DNA of 64,000 bases from Maritimibacter dapengensis (GTDB lineage: Bacteria > Pseudomonadota > Alphaproteobacteria > Rhodobacterales > Rhodobacteraceae). Each line of letters starts with the position of its first letter. Positions within the stretch are counted from its first letter, which is position 1. The position numbers and the translations under genes were made by a program. The stretch lies in NCBI RefSeq assembly GCF_019218265.1, contig NZ_JAHUZE010000001.1, forward strand, positions 558,001-622,000. The letters run 5' to 3'. The notes below the pieces were generated by a model. That model saw only the letters and a list, made by a program, of their open reading frames with translations, had not been told where the DNA came from and ran no database searches. Of this stretch, positions 17,169 to 27,820 are shown piece after piece.

Positions 17169-18248
17169 TCAGTTCGGAATTTCGCCTTCGATGCCCTCGA
17201 CATAGAAATCCATCCCGGCGAGCGTCCCGTCATCGGCGGTCTCGCCTTCGGCCAGCCAGGGCGTGCCGTCCTGTTTGTTGATCGGACCCGTGAACGGATG
17301 GTACTCGCCCGAGCCGATGGCTTCGACCAGCGCCAGTGCCTCTTCCTTCACTTCGGCGGGCACAGCGTCGGTGATCTCACCGATTTCGACCATTCCGGCA
17401 CCGATGCCGTCCCAGGTGTTGTCGCTTTCCCAGGTGCCTTCCATCACGGCGCGGGTGCGCTCGATGTAGTAGGGGGCCCAGTTGTCGATGATCGACGAGA
17501 CGCGCGGCATGGGCGCGTATTCGGACATGTCCGAGGCCTGACCGAAGGTATAGACGCCGCCCGCTTCCTGTGCGGCGGCCTGCGGTGCGGTCGAGTCGGT
17601 GTGTTGAAGTACCACGTCCGCGCCCTGGTCGATCAGCGCCTTGGCCGCGTCGGCCTCTTTCGCCGGGTCGAACCAGGTATAGGCCCAGACGATCTTGAAC
17701 TGGACGTCAGGGTTCACCTTCTTGGCGTGGATATAGGCCGAGTTGATGCCGCGGATAACCTCGGGGATCGGGAACGAGCCGATATAGCCGATGATGTTCG
17801 ATTCCGTCAGGTGGCCCGCGATGGTCCCCTGCACGGCGCGACCCTCGTAGAAACGGGCCGAGTAGACGCCCACGTTGTCGGCGGTCTTGTAGCCGGTGGC
17901 GTGTTCGAATTTCACGTCCGGGAACTTCTCGGCGACCGCGATGGTCGGGTCCATGTAGCCGAACGACGTGGTGAAGATCAGGTCGGCACCCGACAGTGCC
18001 ATCTGCGTGATCGCGCGTTCCGCGTCGGCGCTTTCCGGCACGTTTTCCTGGTACACGGTTTCGACCGCGTCGCCGAATTCCTCTTCGACCGCGAGACGAC
18101 CCTGGTCGTGCTCATAGGTCCAGCCGCCATCTCCGACCGGCCCGATATAGATGAAGCCGACCTTGGTCGGATCGTCCTGCGCGAGCGCAGCTCCCGCCAT
18201 CGTGAGGCCGACGGCGGCGCCCGCGAGAAGTTTGGTGACGAGTTTCAT
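17169..18248 (-). CDS. BMP-family ABC transporter substrate-binding protein
   Basis: Periplasmic binding protein of the basic membrane protein/PnrA-Med family, 359 residues. Members bind purine nucleosides or related bases. It has a type I signal peptide (cleavage near AALA/QDD) and no lipobox. The mature start KVGFIYIGPVGDGGWTYEHD and the later IGYIGSFPIPEVIRGINSA are diagnostic for the family. It is the last gene of a minus-strand operon with two permeases, an ATPase and xdhABC, which points to a purine base or nucleoside as ligand. It is followed by an intrinsic terminator. Confidence 0.93.
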   Translation of the reverse strand: MKLVTKLLAGAAVGLTMAGAALAQDDPTKVGFIYIGPVGDGGWTYEHDQGRLAVEEEFGDAVETVYQENVPESADAERAITQMALSGADLIFTTSFGYMDPTIAVAEKFPDVKFEHATGYKTADNVGVYSARFYEGRAVQGTIAGHLTESNIIGYIGSFPIPEVIRGINSAYIHAKKVNPDVQFKIVWAYTWFDPAKEADAAKALIDQGADVVLQHTDSTAPQAAAQEAGGVYTFGQASDMSEYAPMPRVSSIIDNWAPYYIERTRAVMEGTWESDNTWDGIGAGMVEIGEITDAVPAEVKEEALALVEAIGSGEYHPFTGPINKQDGTPWLAEGETADDGTLAGMDFYVEGIEGEIPN

Positions 18249-18320
18249 TAGGTTCTCCCCTGTTGGTGGTTCAGTCTCGTTCTGTCGGTGCGGCAGGGCC
18301 GCGAAAACTGGGTCTTCTGT

Positions 18321-19238
18321 TCATTGCGAGGCATGGAACACCCGGCCCAGCGACCCCGGCGCGCCATGATTGCCGCGAACCGAGATGATAACCAGCACGA
18401 GGATGGTCACAAGGTAGGGGCTCATGGACAGGTATTCGACGGGGATCGACGATCCGGCTGCCTGCAAATTGAGCTGTAGCACGGTGATGCCGCCGAACAA
18501 ATAGGCACCGAGCAGAATGCGCCAGGGCCGCCAGGACGCGAATACCACGATGGCCAGCGCGATCCAGCCTGCGCCCGCGGTCATGCCCTCGACCCATTGC
18601 GGCACGCGCACGAGGCTCACGTAAGCGCCCCCAAGTCCGGCCATTGCGCCACCGAATGCGATAGCGGCGAAGCGCACGCGCACGACCTTGTAGCCGAGCG
18701 CATGGGCGGCGGAGTGGTTCTCGCCCACCGCGCGCAGGATGAGGCCGGCGCGTGTGTAGGTCAGAAGGTACCAGACCGCCGCGACGATCAGGAGCGAGAG
18801 ATAGACCATCGGGTCATGGCGAAACAGGATCGGCCCGAGGACAGGGATATCGGACAGAAGCGGGATGTCGAGCTTGGCGAAGCCGGGCGCCTTGATCCCC
18901 ACGTAGGGCTTACCGATGAGCGAGGAAAGCCCGAGGCCGAAAAGCGTGAGGCCAAGCCCGGTCGCGACCTGGTTTGACAGAAGCACCTGCGTGATGAAGG
19001 CGAAGATCATGCTGAGCGCGGCCCCCGCGAGCGCCGCGCAGGCGAAGCCCAGAACGGACGAGCCGGAATTCACGCCGATGGCGAAACCGACGACCGCGCC
19101 GGTAATCATCATTCCCTCGACGCCGAGGTTCAGGACGCCCGCCTTCTCGACCACCATTTCGCCGAGGGCGGCGAGAAGGATCGGGGTGGAGGCCACCATC
19201 AATGAGGCGATGAGAAGGATCGGGTTGATCGAATCCAT
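18321..19238 (-). CDS. ABC transporter permease (BMP/nucleoside type)
   Basis: Inner-membrane permease of 305 residues with eight or more hydrophobic helices, branched-chain/ribose permease fold. The conserved segment EKAGVLNLGVEGMMITGAV is characteristic of the shorter of the two permeases in RnsC/RnsD-like nucleoside importers. It carries the cytoplasmic coupling region LRAVGENHSAAHALGYKV. AAGGAG lies 8 bases before the ATG. It is separated from the upstream permease gene by 124 bases containing three GC hairpins, a larger gap than elsewhere in the operon. Confidence 0.92.
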   Translation of the reverse strand: MDSINPILLIASLMVASTPILLAALGEMVVEKAGVLNLGVEGMMITGAVVGFAIGVNSGSSVLGFACAALAGAALSMIFAFITQVLLSNQVATGLGLTLFGLGLSSLIGKPYVGIKAPGFAKLDIPLLSDIPVLGPILFRHDPMVYLSLLIVAAVWYLLTYTRAGLILRAVGENHSAAHALGYKVVRVRFAAIAFGGAMAGLGGAYVSLVRVPQWVEGMTAGAGWIALAIVVFASWRPWRILLGAYLFGGITVLQLNLQAAGSSIPVEYLSMSPYLVTILVLVIISVRGNHGAPGSLGRVFHASQ

Positions 19239-19260
19239 CAGGCGGCTCCTTCAAAAAGGT

Positions 19261-19362
19261 GCGGGCGTGCGCCCGCGCAGGTCTGAGCCGCGCCCGGGGC
19301 GCGGCGGAATGAGGGGCGCTGCCCCTCAAACTCCCCGGCATATTTGCGGCACGATGAAAAGG
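19261..19362 (+). repeat. Cluster of three GC hairpins including hairpin-plus-ATATTT element (copy 2)
   Basis: Between the two permease genes are GCGGGC/GCCCGC (19261-19276), GCCGCGCC/GGCGCGGC (around 19288-19306) and GAGGGGC/GCCCCTC (19311-19327). After these come CCCCGGCATATTTGCGG and CACGATGAAAAGG. The last hairpin and tail match the elements at 7748 and 58440. It sits inside an operon, so it may attenuate or process the transcript. Confidence 0.7.
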
Positions 19363-20460
19363 TCATGTCGTGACCTCCGGTGTGCCGATGCGGACGCGGT
19401 AATTGGCGAAGACGTCCATCGCGAGCAGGAAAAAGAGCAGCATTCCCTGGAAGAGCTGGATCGCGGCGGCGGGCATGCCGAGCATGAGCTGAGCGAGTTC
19501 GCCGCCGATATAGGTCAGCGCCATGAGCAGGCCCGCGAAGAGGATGCCGATCGGGTGGAGGCGACCGAGGAAGGCGACGATGATCGCGGTGAAGCCGTAG
19601 CCGGAGTTGAAGTCGATGGTGATCTGGCCCGCTGGACCCGTAACCTCGAAGAGGCCCGCCAGCCCGGCAAGCGCTCCCGCCGTTCCGAGGCAGAAGAGGA
19701 TCAGCCGAGACGGCGAGACGCCGGCAAAGCGCGCAGCGCGCGGGGCGTCGCCCGCCAGCCGGATCGCGAAGCCCATCTTGTGCCGGGTCATCAGCACATA
19801 GGCGAAGATCACCGCGATGAAGGCCGCGACCACGCCCCAGTGCATCCCGGTGTTTGCGATCAGCTCGGGGTTCGAGGCGGCCGGATAATCGCGGGCAAGA
19901 TTGCGCGAGCCGGGGAAGCCCTGACCGTCCGGGTTGCGCAACAGGCCGGAGGAGACGCTGGCGAGGATGTTTTCGGCCACGTAGACCAGCATGAGGGAGA
20001 CGAGGATTTCGTTGGTGCCGAACACGGTCTTGAGTGTTGCGGGGATCATCGCCCAGGCCCAGCCGCCCAGCGCGCCCGCGAGCACCATGAGCGGAAAGAT
20101 CAGCCCGCTCTCGGATGGGTAGAAGGCAAGGCCGACGCCGCCGCCCACCACCGCGCCCATGATGTATTGGCCCTCGGCCCCGATGTTCCAGATCCCCGCC
20201 TTGAAGCCGAGCGCGAGGCCGGTGGCGATCAGGATCAGGGGACCGGCTTTCACCAGAAGCTGGGGCCGGGAATAGGGGCCGAATTGCGGATCAAACAGCG
20301 GATCCCAGAAGATCGTGCGGATCGCCTCGAGCGGTTGGAAGCCGAGAAACGCGAACATGATCCCGCCCGCGATCATCGTCGCGATCACCGCGAGGATCGG
20401 GGTCAGCCCCGCCAACGTGCGCGAAGGTGCCGCGCGTTTTTCCAGTCGGATCAGGCTCAT
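19363..20460 (-). CDS. ABC transporter permease (BMP/nucleoside type), larger subunit
   Basis: Inner-membrane permease of 365 residues. A short cytoplasmic N-terminus is followed by about ten hydrophobic segments. GFKAGIWNIGAEGQYIMGAV is the family signature of the longer permease in BMP-type importers, and IRLAGDAPRAARFAGVS is the coupling loop. Its ATG overlaps the stop of the ATPase gene (ATGA), so the ATPase and permease are translationally coupled. With the shorter permease it should form the heterodimeric channel. Confidence 0.92.
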   Translation of the reverse strand: MSLIRLEKRAAPSRTLAGLTPILAVIATMIAGGIMFAFLGFQPLEAIRTIFWDPLFDPQFGPYSRPQLLVKAGPLILIATGLALGFKAGIWNIGAEGQYIMGAVVGGGVGLAFYPSESGLIFPLMVLAGALGGWAWAMIPATLKTVFGTNEILVSLMLVYVAENILASVSSGLLRNPDGQGFPGSRNLARDYPAASNPELIANTGMHWGVVAAFIAVIFAYVLMTRHKMGFAIRLAGDAPRAARFAGVSPSRLILFCLGTAGALAGLAGLFEVTGPAGQITIDFNSGYGFTAIIVAFLGRLHPIGILFAGLLMALTYIGGELAQLMLGMPAAAIQLFQGMLLFFLLAMDVFANYRVRIGTPEVTT

Positions 20461-21989
20461 ACGTGGGCCTCCTCGGGGTGGGCCACATCCATGTCGTGTG
20501 CGCCGCCCATCATCAGGCCGATCTCGTCCACCGTGAGCCCCTTGGCTGGGCGGGGCGGGGCGAGCGTGCCTTCGTTCAGAGCCGCGAAATTGTCAGAGAT
20601 TTCCATGAGTTCATCGAGGTCCTGACTGATGACGACAACGCCTGCGCCGCGTGCGGACAGGTCGAGGATGGCCTGCCGGATCGCCGCCGCCGCCGACGCA
20701 TCGACGCCCCAGGTGGGTTGGTTCACGACGAAGACGTCCGGGCGTTGCAGGATCTCGCGCCCAATCACGAATTTCTGGAGGTTGCCGCCCGAAAGCGCCC
20801 CTGCCGCGGTTTCGGTGCCGGGGGTGCGCACGTCAAAGGCTTCGATCACCCTGGCGGCGAATTCGCGGGCCTTTTTCCAGCCGACGAAACCGTTTTTTGA
20901 CAGCTTCTCGCGGATGTCGCCGGTCAGCAGCGCGTTCTCCGTGAGGCTCATTTCCGGCGCGGCGGCGTGGCCCAGCCGTTCCTCTGGTGCCGCGAGAAGC
21001 CCGCGGCTGCGGCGTGCATTCGGCCCGAGGCGTCCGATGCCGTCACCCTTGAGCCTGACCGCATCGGCGGCGGTGCGCCGTTCTCCCGACAGGGCGGCGA
21101 GCAACTCGTCCTGACCGTTGCCCGCGACGCCCGCGATGCCGAGCACTTCGCCTGCCCTGAGGGTGAAGCTGACCTCCTTCAGCCGCGTGCCGAACTGGTT
21201 GGCCGGGGCGAGCGAGAGCTTGGTGACTTCGAGCAGCACCTCGCCCGTCTCGCCGGCTTCGCGTTCCGGGGTGTGAAGCGTTTCGCCCACCATCATTTCG
21301 GCCAGCTCGCGCGCGCTTTTCTCGCGCGGGTCGCATTCGCCCACGACCTTGCCGAGCCGCAGAACGGTAGCCTCTTCGCAGAGCGCCCGGATCTCGTCGA
21401 GTTTGTGCGAGATATAGAGGATCGCGGTGCCTTCCTCCGACAACTTCCGAAGCGTTTCAAAGAGGATATCGACTTCCTGCGGGGTCAGGACCGAGGTCGG
21501 CTCGTCCATGATCAGAAGTTTCGGGTTCTGCAAAAGGCAGCGGATGATCTCGACTCGCTGGCGTTCGCCCGCCGACAGATCGCCCACCCGACGTGCGGGA
21601 TCGAGGGGTAGGCCATAGGCATGGCTGACCTCGGTGATCCGGGCCGCGAGTTCGCGCATTGGGGGCGGGTTGTCCATGCCGAGCGCGATGTTCTCGGCCA
21701 CGTCGAGCGCGTCGAAGAGCGAGAAATGCTGGAACACCATCGCGACGCCGGAGGCGCGGGCGGCGTGGGGGGTGGCGGGTTCGTACAGCTCGCCGTTGAC
21801 GCGCATGGTGCCGCTGTCGGGTTTGACCAGCCCGTAGATCATCTTGACGAGCGTGGATTTCCCGGCACCGTTTTCGCCCAGGAGCGCATGGACCTGTCCG
21901 GGCATGATATCGAACGACACATCGTCGTTCGCCACCACACCGGGATAGGCCTTGGTCAGCCCCTCAATCGCCAGATAGGCGTCTGCCAT
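20457..21989 (-). CDS. ABC transporter ATP-binding protein (duplicated, RnsB/sugar-ABC type)
   Basis: Energy-coupling subunit of 510 residues with two nucleotide-binding domains. The first is complete: Walker A GENGAGKST, signature LSAGERQRVEI, Walker B LLIMDEPT. The second is degenerate: GVAGNGQDELL replaces the Walker A lysine, and Walker B reads VFVVNQPT, while the signature LSGGNLQKFVIGRE remains. Such asymmetry is normal for this family, in which one site hydrolyses ATP. The ATG at 21989 lies 26 bases inside the end of xdhC, with GAGGGG upstream. The overlap ties transporter translation to the xanthine dehydrogenase genes. Confidence 0.93.
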   Translation of the reverse strand: MADAYLAIEGLTKAYPGVVANDDVSFDIMPGQVHALLGENGAGKSTLVKMIYGLVKPDSGTMRVNGELYEPATPHAARASGVAMVFQHFSLFDALDVAENIALGMDNPPPMRELAARITEVSHAYGLPLDPARRVGDLSAGERQRVEIIRCLLQNPKLLIMDEPTSVLTPQEVDILFETLRKLSEEGTAILYISHKLDEIRALCEEATVLRLGKVVGECDPREKSARELAEMMVGETLHTPEREAGETGEVLLEVTKLSLAPANQFGTRLKEVSFTLRAGEVLGIAGVAGNGQDELLAALSGERRTAADAVRLKGDGIGRLGPNARRSRGLLAAPEERLGHAAAPEMSLTENALLTGDIREKLSKNGFVGWKKAREFAARVIEAFDVRTPGTETAAGALSGGNLQKFVIGREILQRPDVFVVNQPTWGVDASAAAAIRQAILDLSARGAGVVVISQDLDELMEISDNFAALNEGTLAPPRPAKGLTVDEIGLMMGGAHDMDVAHPEEAHV

Positions 21990-22922
21990 GCCCCGTCCCC
22001 TCGTCTGTCTGTGCTGCGCCCTGCGCGATGTCCGCCATGATCTGATGCGCGACTCCGAGCGCGATGGCGGCCGGGTGTTTGCCAAGTGCCTTGTCCCCGA
22101 TCGGGCAGCGGATGCGGTCGATGGCCTGCGGCGGGTGTCCGGCTTCGGCCAGACGTTTGCGAAAGCGTGCCCATTTGGTGGCGGAGCCGATCAGGCCTGC
22201 CTGCACGAAGCCGCGCGCCAGAAGCCCGTCACAGATCGCGAGGTCGAGCGCGTGGGAATAGGTCATAACGATATGATGCGCGTCCTTTGGGGCGAGCCGC
22301 GTCGCGGCGGCGATGTCCGGCGCGGGCAGAGCGGTCACGCCTTCGGGTATGGCGTCGGGGAAGCGGTCCGGGCCGGTGTCGACCCAGGTCAGGGCGAGGT
22401 CGGGCAGGGGCGTGAGGGCGGTGATCAGGGCGCGTCCCACATGGCCCGCGCCCCAGATCCAGATCGGCGTTGCGGGGCGGGTGATCGGCTCGACCATCCA
22501 GCCGTCGAGGTAGGCCGGGCCTGGCGTTTCGCCCCGGTCGCGGGCGCGCTGCATCAGGCGGGTGACGGAAAGCGGGGGCGTATCCGTTCCGGTGATCTGG
22601 CGGGCGTGAATTTCGCCGTCCGGCAGCGCGTCCAGATGCTCCCAGACAAGCGTGACGCGACCGCCGCAGCATTGTCCCAGATCCGGGCCGAGCGCGTGGG
22701 TCGTTGCTTTGCGGTCGACATTGCCGCCAAGCATGGCGCGGGCCCCGGCGATGGCTTCGAATTCAAGCGTGCCGCCGCCAATGGTCCCGCATTGACCATC
22801 CGCCCAGACCACGATGGACGCCCCCGTCTCGCGCGGCACGGACCCGGCTGTCGCGGCGACGACGACACGGACGACCGGGCTATGTTCACGCAACAGTGCT
22901 GCGTATGAGTCGCGGTCGAAGC

Positions 22923-22926
<4 letters not shown>
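21964..22926 (-). CDS. xdhC: Xanthine dehydrogenase accessory protein XdhC
   Basis: Molybdenum-cofactor maturation and insertion factor for xanthine dehydrogenase, 320 residues. The N-terminal XdhC domain shows ATAGSVPRETGASIVV and LGQCCGGRVTLVWE (the Cys-Cys pair is typical). The C-terminal Rossmann domain begins IWIWGAGHVGRALI and includes GLIGSATKWARFRKRL. Its ATG overlaps the xdhB stop (ATGA), and its 3' end overlaps the ABC ATPase start. It is not expected in the mature enzyme. Confidence 0.94.
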
Positions 22927-25195
<2,269 letters not shown>

Positions 25196-25199
<4 letters not shown>

Positions 25200-26572
25200 G
25201 GCATCACCTCGCGAACAGACGTGGCGACGCCCTTGTCTTCCAGCCAGACGCGGTCGAGCATGTTGGCGGCGGCGTCGAGCCGATAGCTCGCCGAGGCGCG
25301 CATGTCGGACATCGGATTGAAATCCTCCGCAAAGGACCATTTGGCGGCCTTCACGGTTTCCGCGCTCCACGGCTGCCCGATCAGAGCGGCTTCAACGGCA
25401 CGTGCGCGCATCGGCGTGCCCGCCATGCCACCGAAGGCGATGCGGGCCGACACAACGACGCCATCCTGCACCCGGATGTTGAACGCGCCGAGGACCGCGG
25501 AAATATCCTGATCGAAGCGCTTGGAAAGCTTGTAGACCTTGAGCCTGTCGGGGCCGTTGTCGCGCGGGATGACAACCGCTTCGACGAACTCTCCCGGTTC
25601 GAGATCCTGCTTGCCGTATTCGATGAAGAAATCCTCGAGCGGCATTTCACGGGTTTCGTCGCCGCGTCTGAGATGCAGCATGGCATCGAGGGCGATGAGC
25701 GGCGGTGGCGTGTCGCCGATCGGGGATCCGTTGGCGATGTTGCCCCCCACGGTCGCGGCTGCACGCACCTGCGCGCTTGCGAACCTGTCGAGCATCGCAC
25801 CGAAGCTCGGGTGATGCTTGTTCATCGCGAGACGCAGGGATTCCACGCTGGTCATGGCGCCGATCCAGATCATGTAGGGCGCCGTTTCGATACGGCGCAG
25901 ATCATCGACGCGGTTGAGAAAGATCGTCGTGCCCAGATTGCGCATCGACTTGTTGACCCACAGCCCGACGTCGGTCGCGCCCGCGATCAGAGTGGCGTCG
26001 GGATGTGCACTCAGAAGGCTTGCAAGACCCTCGGTCGTGGTGGGCTGGAAATCGTCCTGAGTGGCACCGAAGCTCGGACCCGTCCGGATGTCGCGCAGCC
26101 ATTTCGGAACCGGACGTCGCGCCGCGGAACGGGCTGCACGCACGATGGGCGCGTAACCGGTGCAGCGGCAGAGATTGCCGGCGATCTGCCGGTCGTGGTC
26201 GTTCTCGCCGTTGATCTGGCCCGCCGCGAGCGAGACCACGAAGCCCGGTGTGCAGAAGCCGCATTGCGAACCGTGATGTTCGATCATGGCGGTCTGGACC
26301 GGGTGAAGGTCGCCGGCCGGTGACGATAACCCTTCGACCGTCGTCAAGGTTTTGCCGTTGATCTGCGGCAGAAAAAGGATGCAGCCGTTCAGAGGCCGGG
26401 TGCCGTCTTCATCCGTCACCATGACCGTGCACGCCCCGCAATCGCCTTCGTTGCAGCCTTCTTTCGTGCCTGTCAGTCGGCGGTTTTCCCGCAGCCAATC
26501 CAGCACAGTCGTCGTTGGATCGACTCCGTAGAGATTGACGGTCTCTCCGTTGAGAAGAAACGCGATGTCCAT
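25196..26572 (-). CDS. xdhA: Xanthine dehydrogenase, FAD and 2Fe-2S subunit
   Basis: Electron-transfer subunit of 458 residues. The N-terminal plant-type 2Fe-2S ligands are Cys40, Cys45, Cys48 and Cys64 (CNEGDCGACTV). The second cluster's are Cys104, Cys107, Cys135 and Cys137 (QCGFCTPG, CRCTGY). The FAD domain follows (ATVGGNIANGSPIGDTPP). It passes electrons from the Mo site in XdhB to NAD+. The ATG at 26572 gives the expected N-terminus; an in-frame GTG 12 bases upstream is possible. It is first in the operon, with a long inverted repeat 31 bases upstream of the start. Confidence 0.95.
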
Positions 26573-26602
26573 GCCCTGTCCCACCGCTGTACCCAGTTTT
26601 TT

Positions 26603-26641
26603 CGTGGTCGGGTCTCGATGCGGCGTAGAGGCCCGACCACG
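26603..26641 (-). promoter_or_regulatory. Long inverted repeat in the xdhA leader
   Basis: Perfect 10-base arms CGTGGTCGGG (26603-26612) and CCCGACCACG (26632-26641), with additional CTC/GAG pairing inside, lie 31-69 bases upstream of xdhA. On the xdh strand the hairpin is followed by six A residues, so it is not an intrinsic terminator. It could be an operator for a purine-responsive regulator or a leader-RNA structure. The remainder of this 262-base intergenic region shows nothing recognisable. Confidence 0.45.
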
Positions 26642-26834
26642 GCAGCAAAGCGCAGAAAATGAGCCGAGTCTACCCGGGTGCCACAGGATTGAGCAGGCGC
26701 ACCGGGTGTTTGTGCCGATAATTTGCGGCTTTCATGGGCAAGTGCCGGATTTCTGGGCGAGAAACGGCCAAGGAATGTGGGCCGAATGTCGGGTTGGCAT
26801 TGCGGGCCGGGCCGAGAGGTCACAAATTGAGATC

Positions 26835-27656
26835 ATGATACGCATCCTATTTCTGACCATTCTGATCGGCATCGGGCTGGGGCTCGCCGCGTGGCTGGTG
26901 CTGGCCGCCCAATTCGCGGTGGCTATCGCGACCCGCGAGGGCGCACTGATTGCCGCACCGAAGAGTGCCGTGCGGGATGACCTTCCCGACGCGGTAACGG
27001 CCTTTGCCGACAAAGGGTTGTCCGGGGGCGAGACGGTTGCGACCGTGCGTTTCACACAGGATGCGGACATGCAGCGGTCGCCGGGTCAGGACTGGCTCCC
27101 GCTGACGGCGCGGCAGGTGGTTTCCGCCAGTGCACCGGGGTTTCTCTGGGTCGCACGCCAGGGCGGATTCGGCCCGGTTCCGATGGTCCGGGTTCTGGAT
27201 GCCTATGACCCGCAAAGGGGCGGTGTGCTGGCCATTCGCCTGCTCGGGGCGTTCCCGATCGGCACGCTGAGCGGCGGACCTGCGGATCGTGCTGAGGCGA
27301 TGCGATACCTTGCGGAATTGCCGTGGTGCCCGGATGCGATCCTGACCAACCACGATATTGGGTGGGAGAAGACCGCCGAGGGATTTGCCGCGACGCTTGG
27401 CACGAAGGGCGGTGAGGCGCGGGTCGAGTTCACTTTCGATTCCGACGGCGACATCATCGCCGTGAGTGCCGAAGAGCGGCCTGCGACGATGCCGGACGGA
27501 ACCACCGCGCTTTTGCCGTGGCGCGGGACGATGGGCGACTACGACCAGATGGGCGAACGTCGGGTGCCGCGCCGGGCGGAAGTCGGCTATGTCTATGACA
27601 CAGGATACGCACCGTATTTCCGGGCGGAGATCACGCAATACGAGGTGTTGCGCTAA
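26835..27656 (+). CDS. Membrane-anchored protein of unknown function (DUF6544/DUF6920-like)
   Basis: 273 residues. One N-terminal transmembrane helix (ILFLTILIGIGLGLAAWLVLAA) is followed by a soluble domain, probably periplasmic. Segments such as VRFTQDADMQ, GQDWLPLTARQVVSASAPGF, MRYLAELPWCPDAIL and VSAEERPATMPDGTTALLPW resemble a family annotated as DUF6544 or DUF6920, but I recall that family only loosely. No catalytic motif is apparent. The ATG at 26835 was chosen because it places the membrane helix at the N-terminus; its Shine-Dalgarno match is weak. It is divergent from xdhA. Confidence 0.6.
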   Translation: MIRILFLTILIGIGLGLAAWLVLAAQFAVAIATREGALIAAPKSAVRDDLPDAVTAFADKGLSGGETVATVRFTQDADMQRSPGQDWLPLTARQVVSASAPGFLWVARQGGFGPVPMVRVLDAYDPQRGGVLAIRLLGAFPIGTLSGGPADRAEAMRYLAELPWCPDAILTNHDIGWEKTAEGFAATLGTKGGEARVEFTFDSDGDIIAVSAEERPATMPDGTTALLPWRGTMGDYDQMGERRVPRRAEVGYVYDTGYAPYFRAEITQYEVLR

Positions 27657-27713
27657 TTCGGCGTCCGGTCCGTTTACCGGAGTCCCGCGCAAAACTCCCG
27701 CCGTAAGTGCAAC

Positions 27714-27757
27714 GTATGTATCACGTATGGAACACGTATGGCTCGCGTATGGATCAG
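27714..27757 (+). repeat. Array of four 11-bp GTATGG units (array 2)
   Basis: Units GTATGTATCAC, GTATGGAACAC, GTATGGCTCGC and GTATGGATCAG lie in the 164-base gap upstream of dnaE, ending 63 bases before its start. Period, direction, the second unit (GTATGGAAC-x-C) and the fourth unit (GTATGGATCA) match the array at 7111-7154. Confidence 0.85.
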
Positions 27758-27820
27758 GATCGGGAGGGACGTGCCGATTTCGGTCTTTCACCCTCGGGAC
27801 GGCGGATTTAATGTTCGCTC

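Noticed and set aside
20457-21989. Second nucleotide-binding domain as a damaged pseudogene region
   Set aside because: The degenerate Walker motifs are normal for duplicated ATPases of this ABC family and the reading frame is intact.
26603-26641. Intrinsic terminator upstream of xdhA
   Set aside because: On the xdh strand the hairpin is followed by A residues. On the opposite strand the T-run precedes the stem and no gene ends there.
27714-27757. GTATGG arrays as a CRISPR or slippage microsatellite
   Set aside because: Units are only 11 bases with no spacers, and the variable positions are partly shared between two distant loci, which slippage would not produce.
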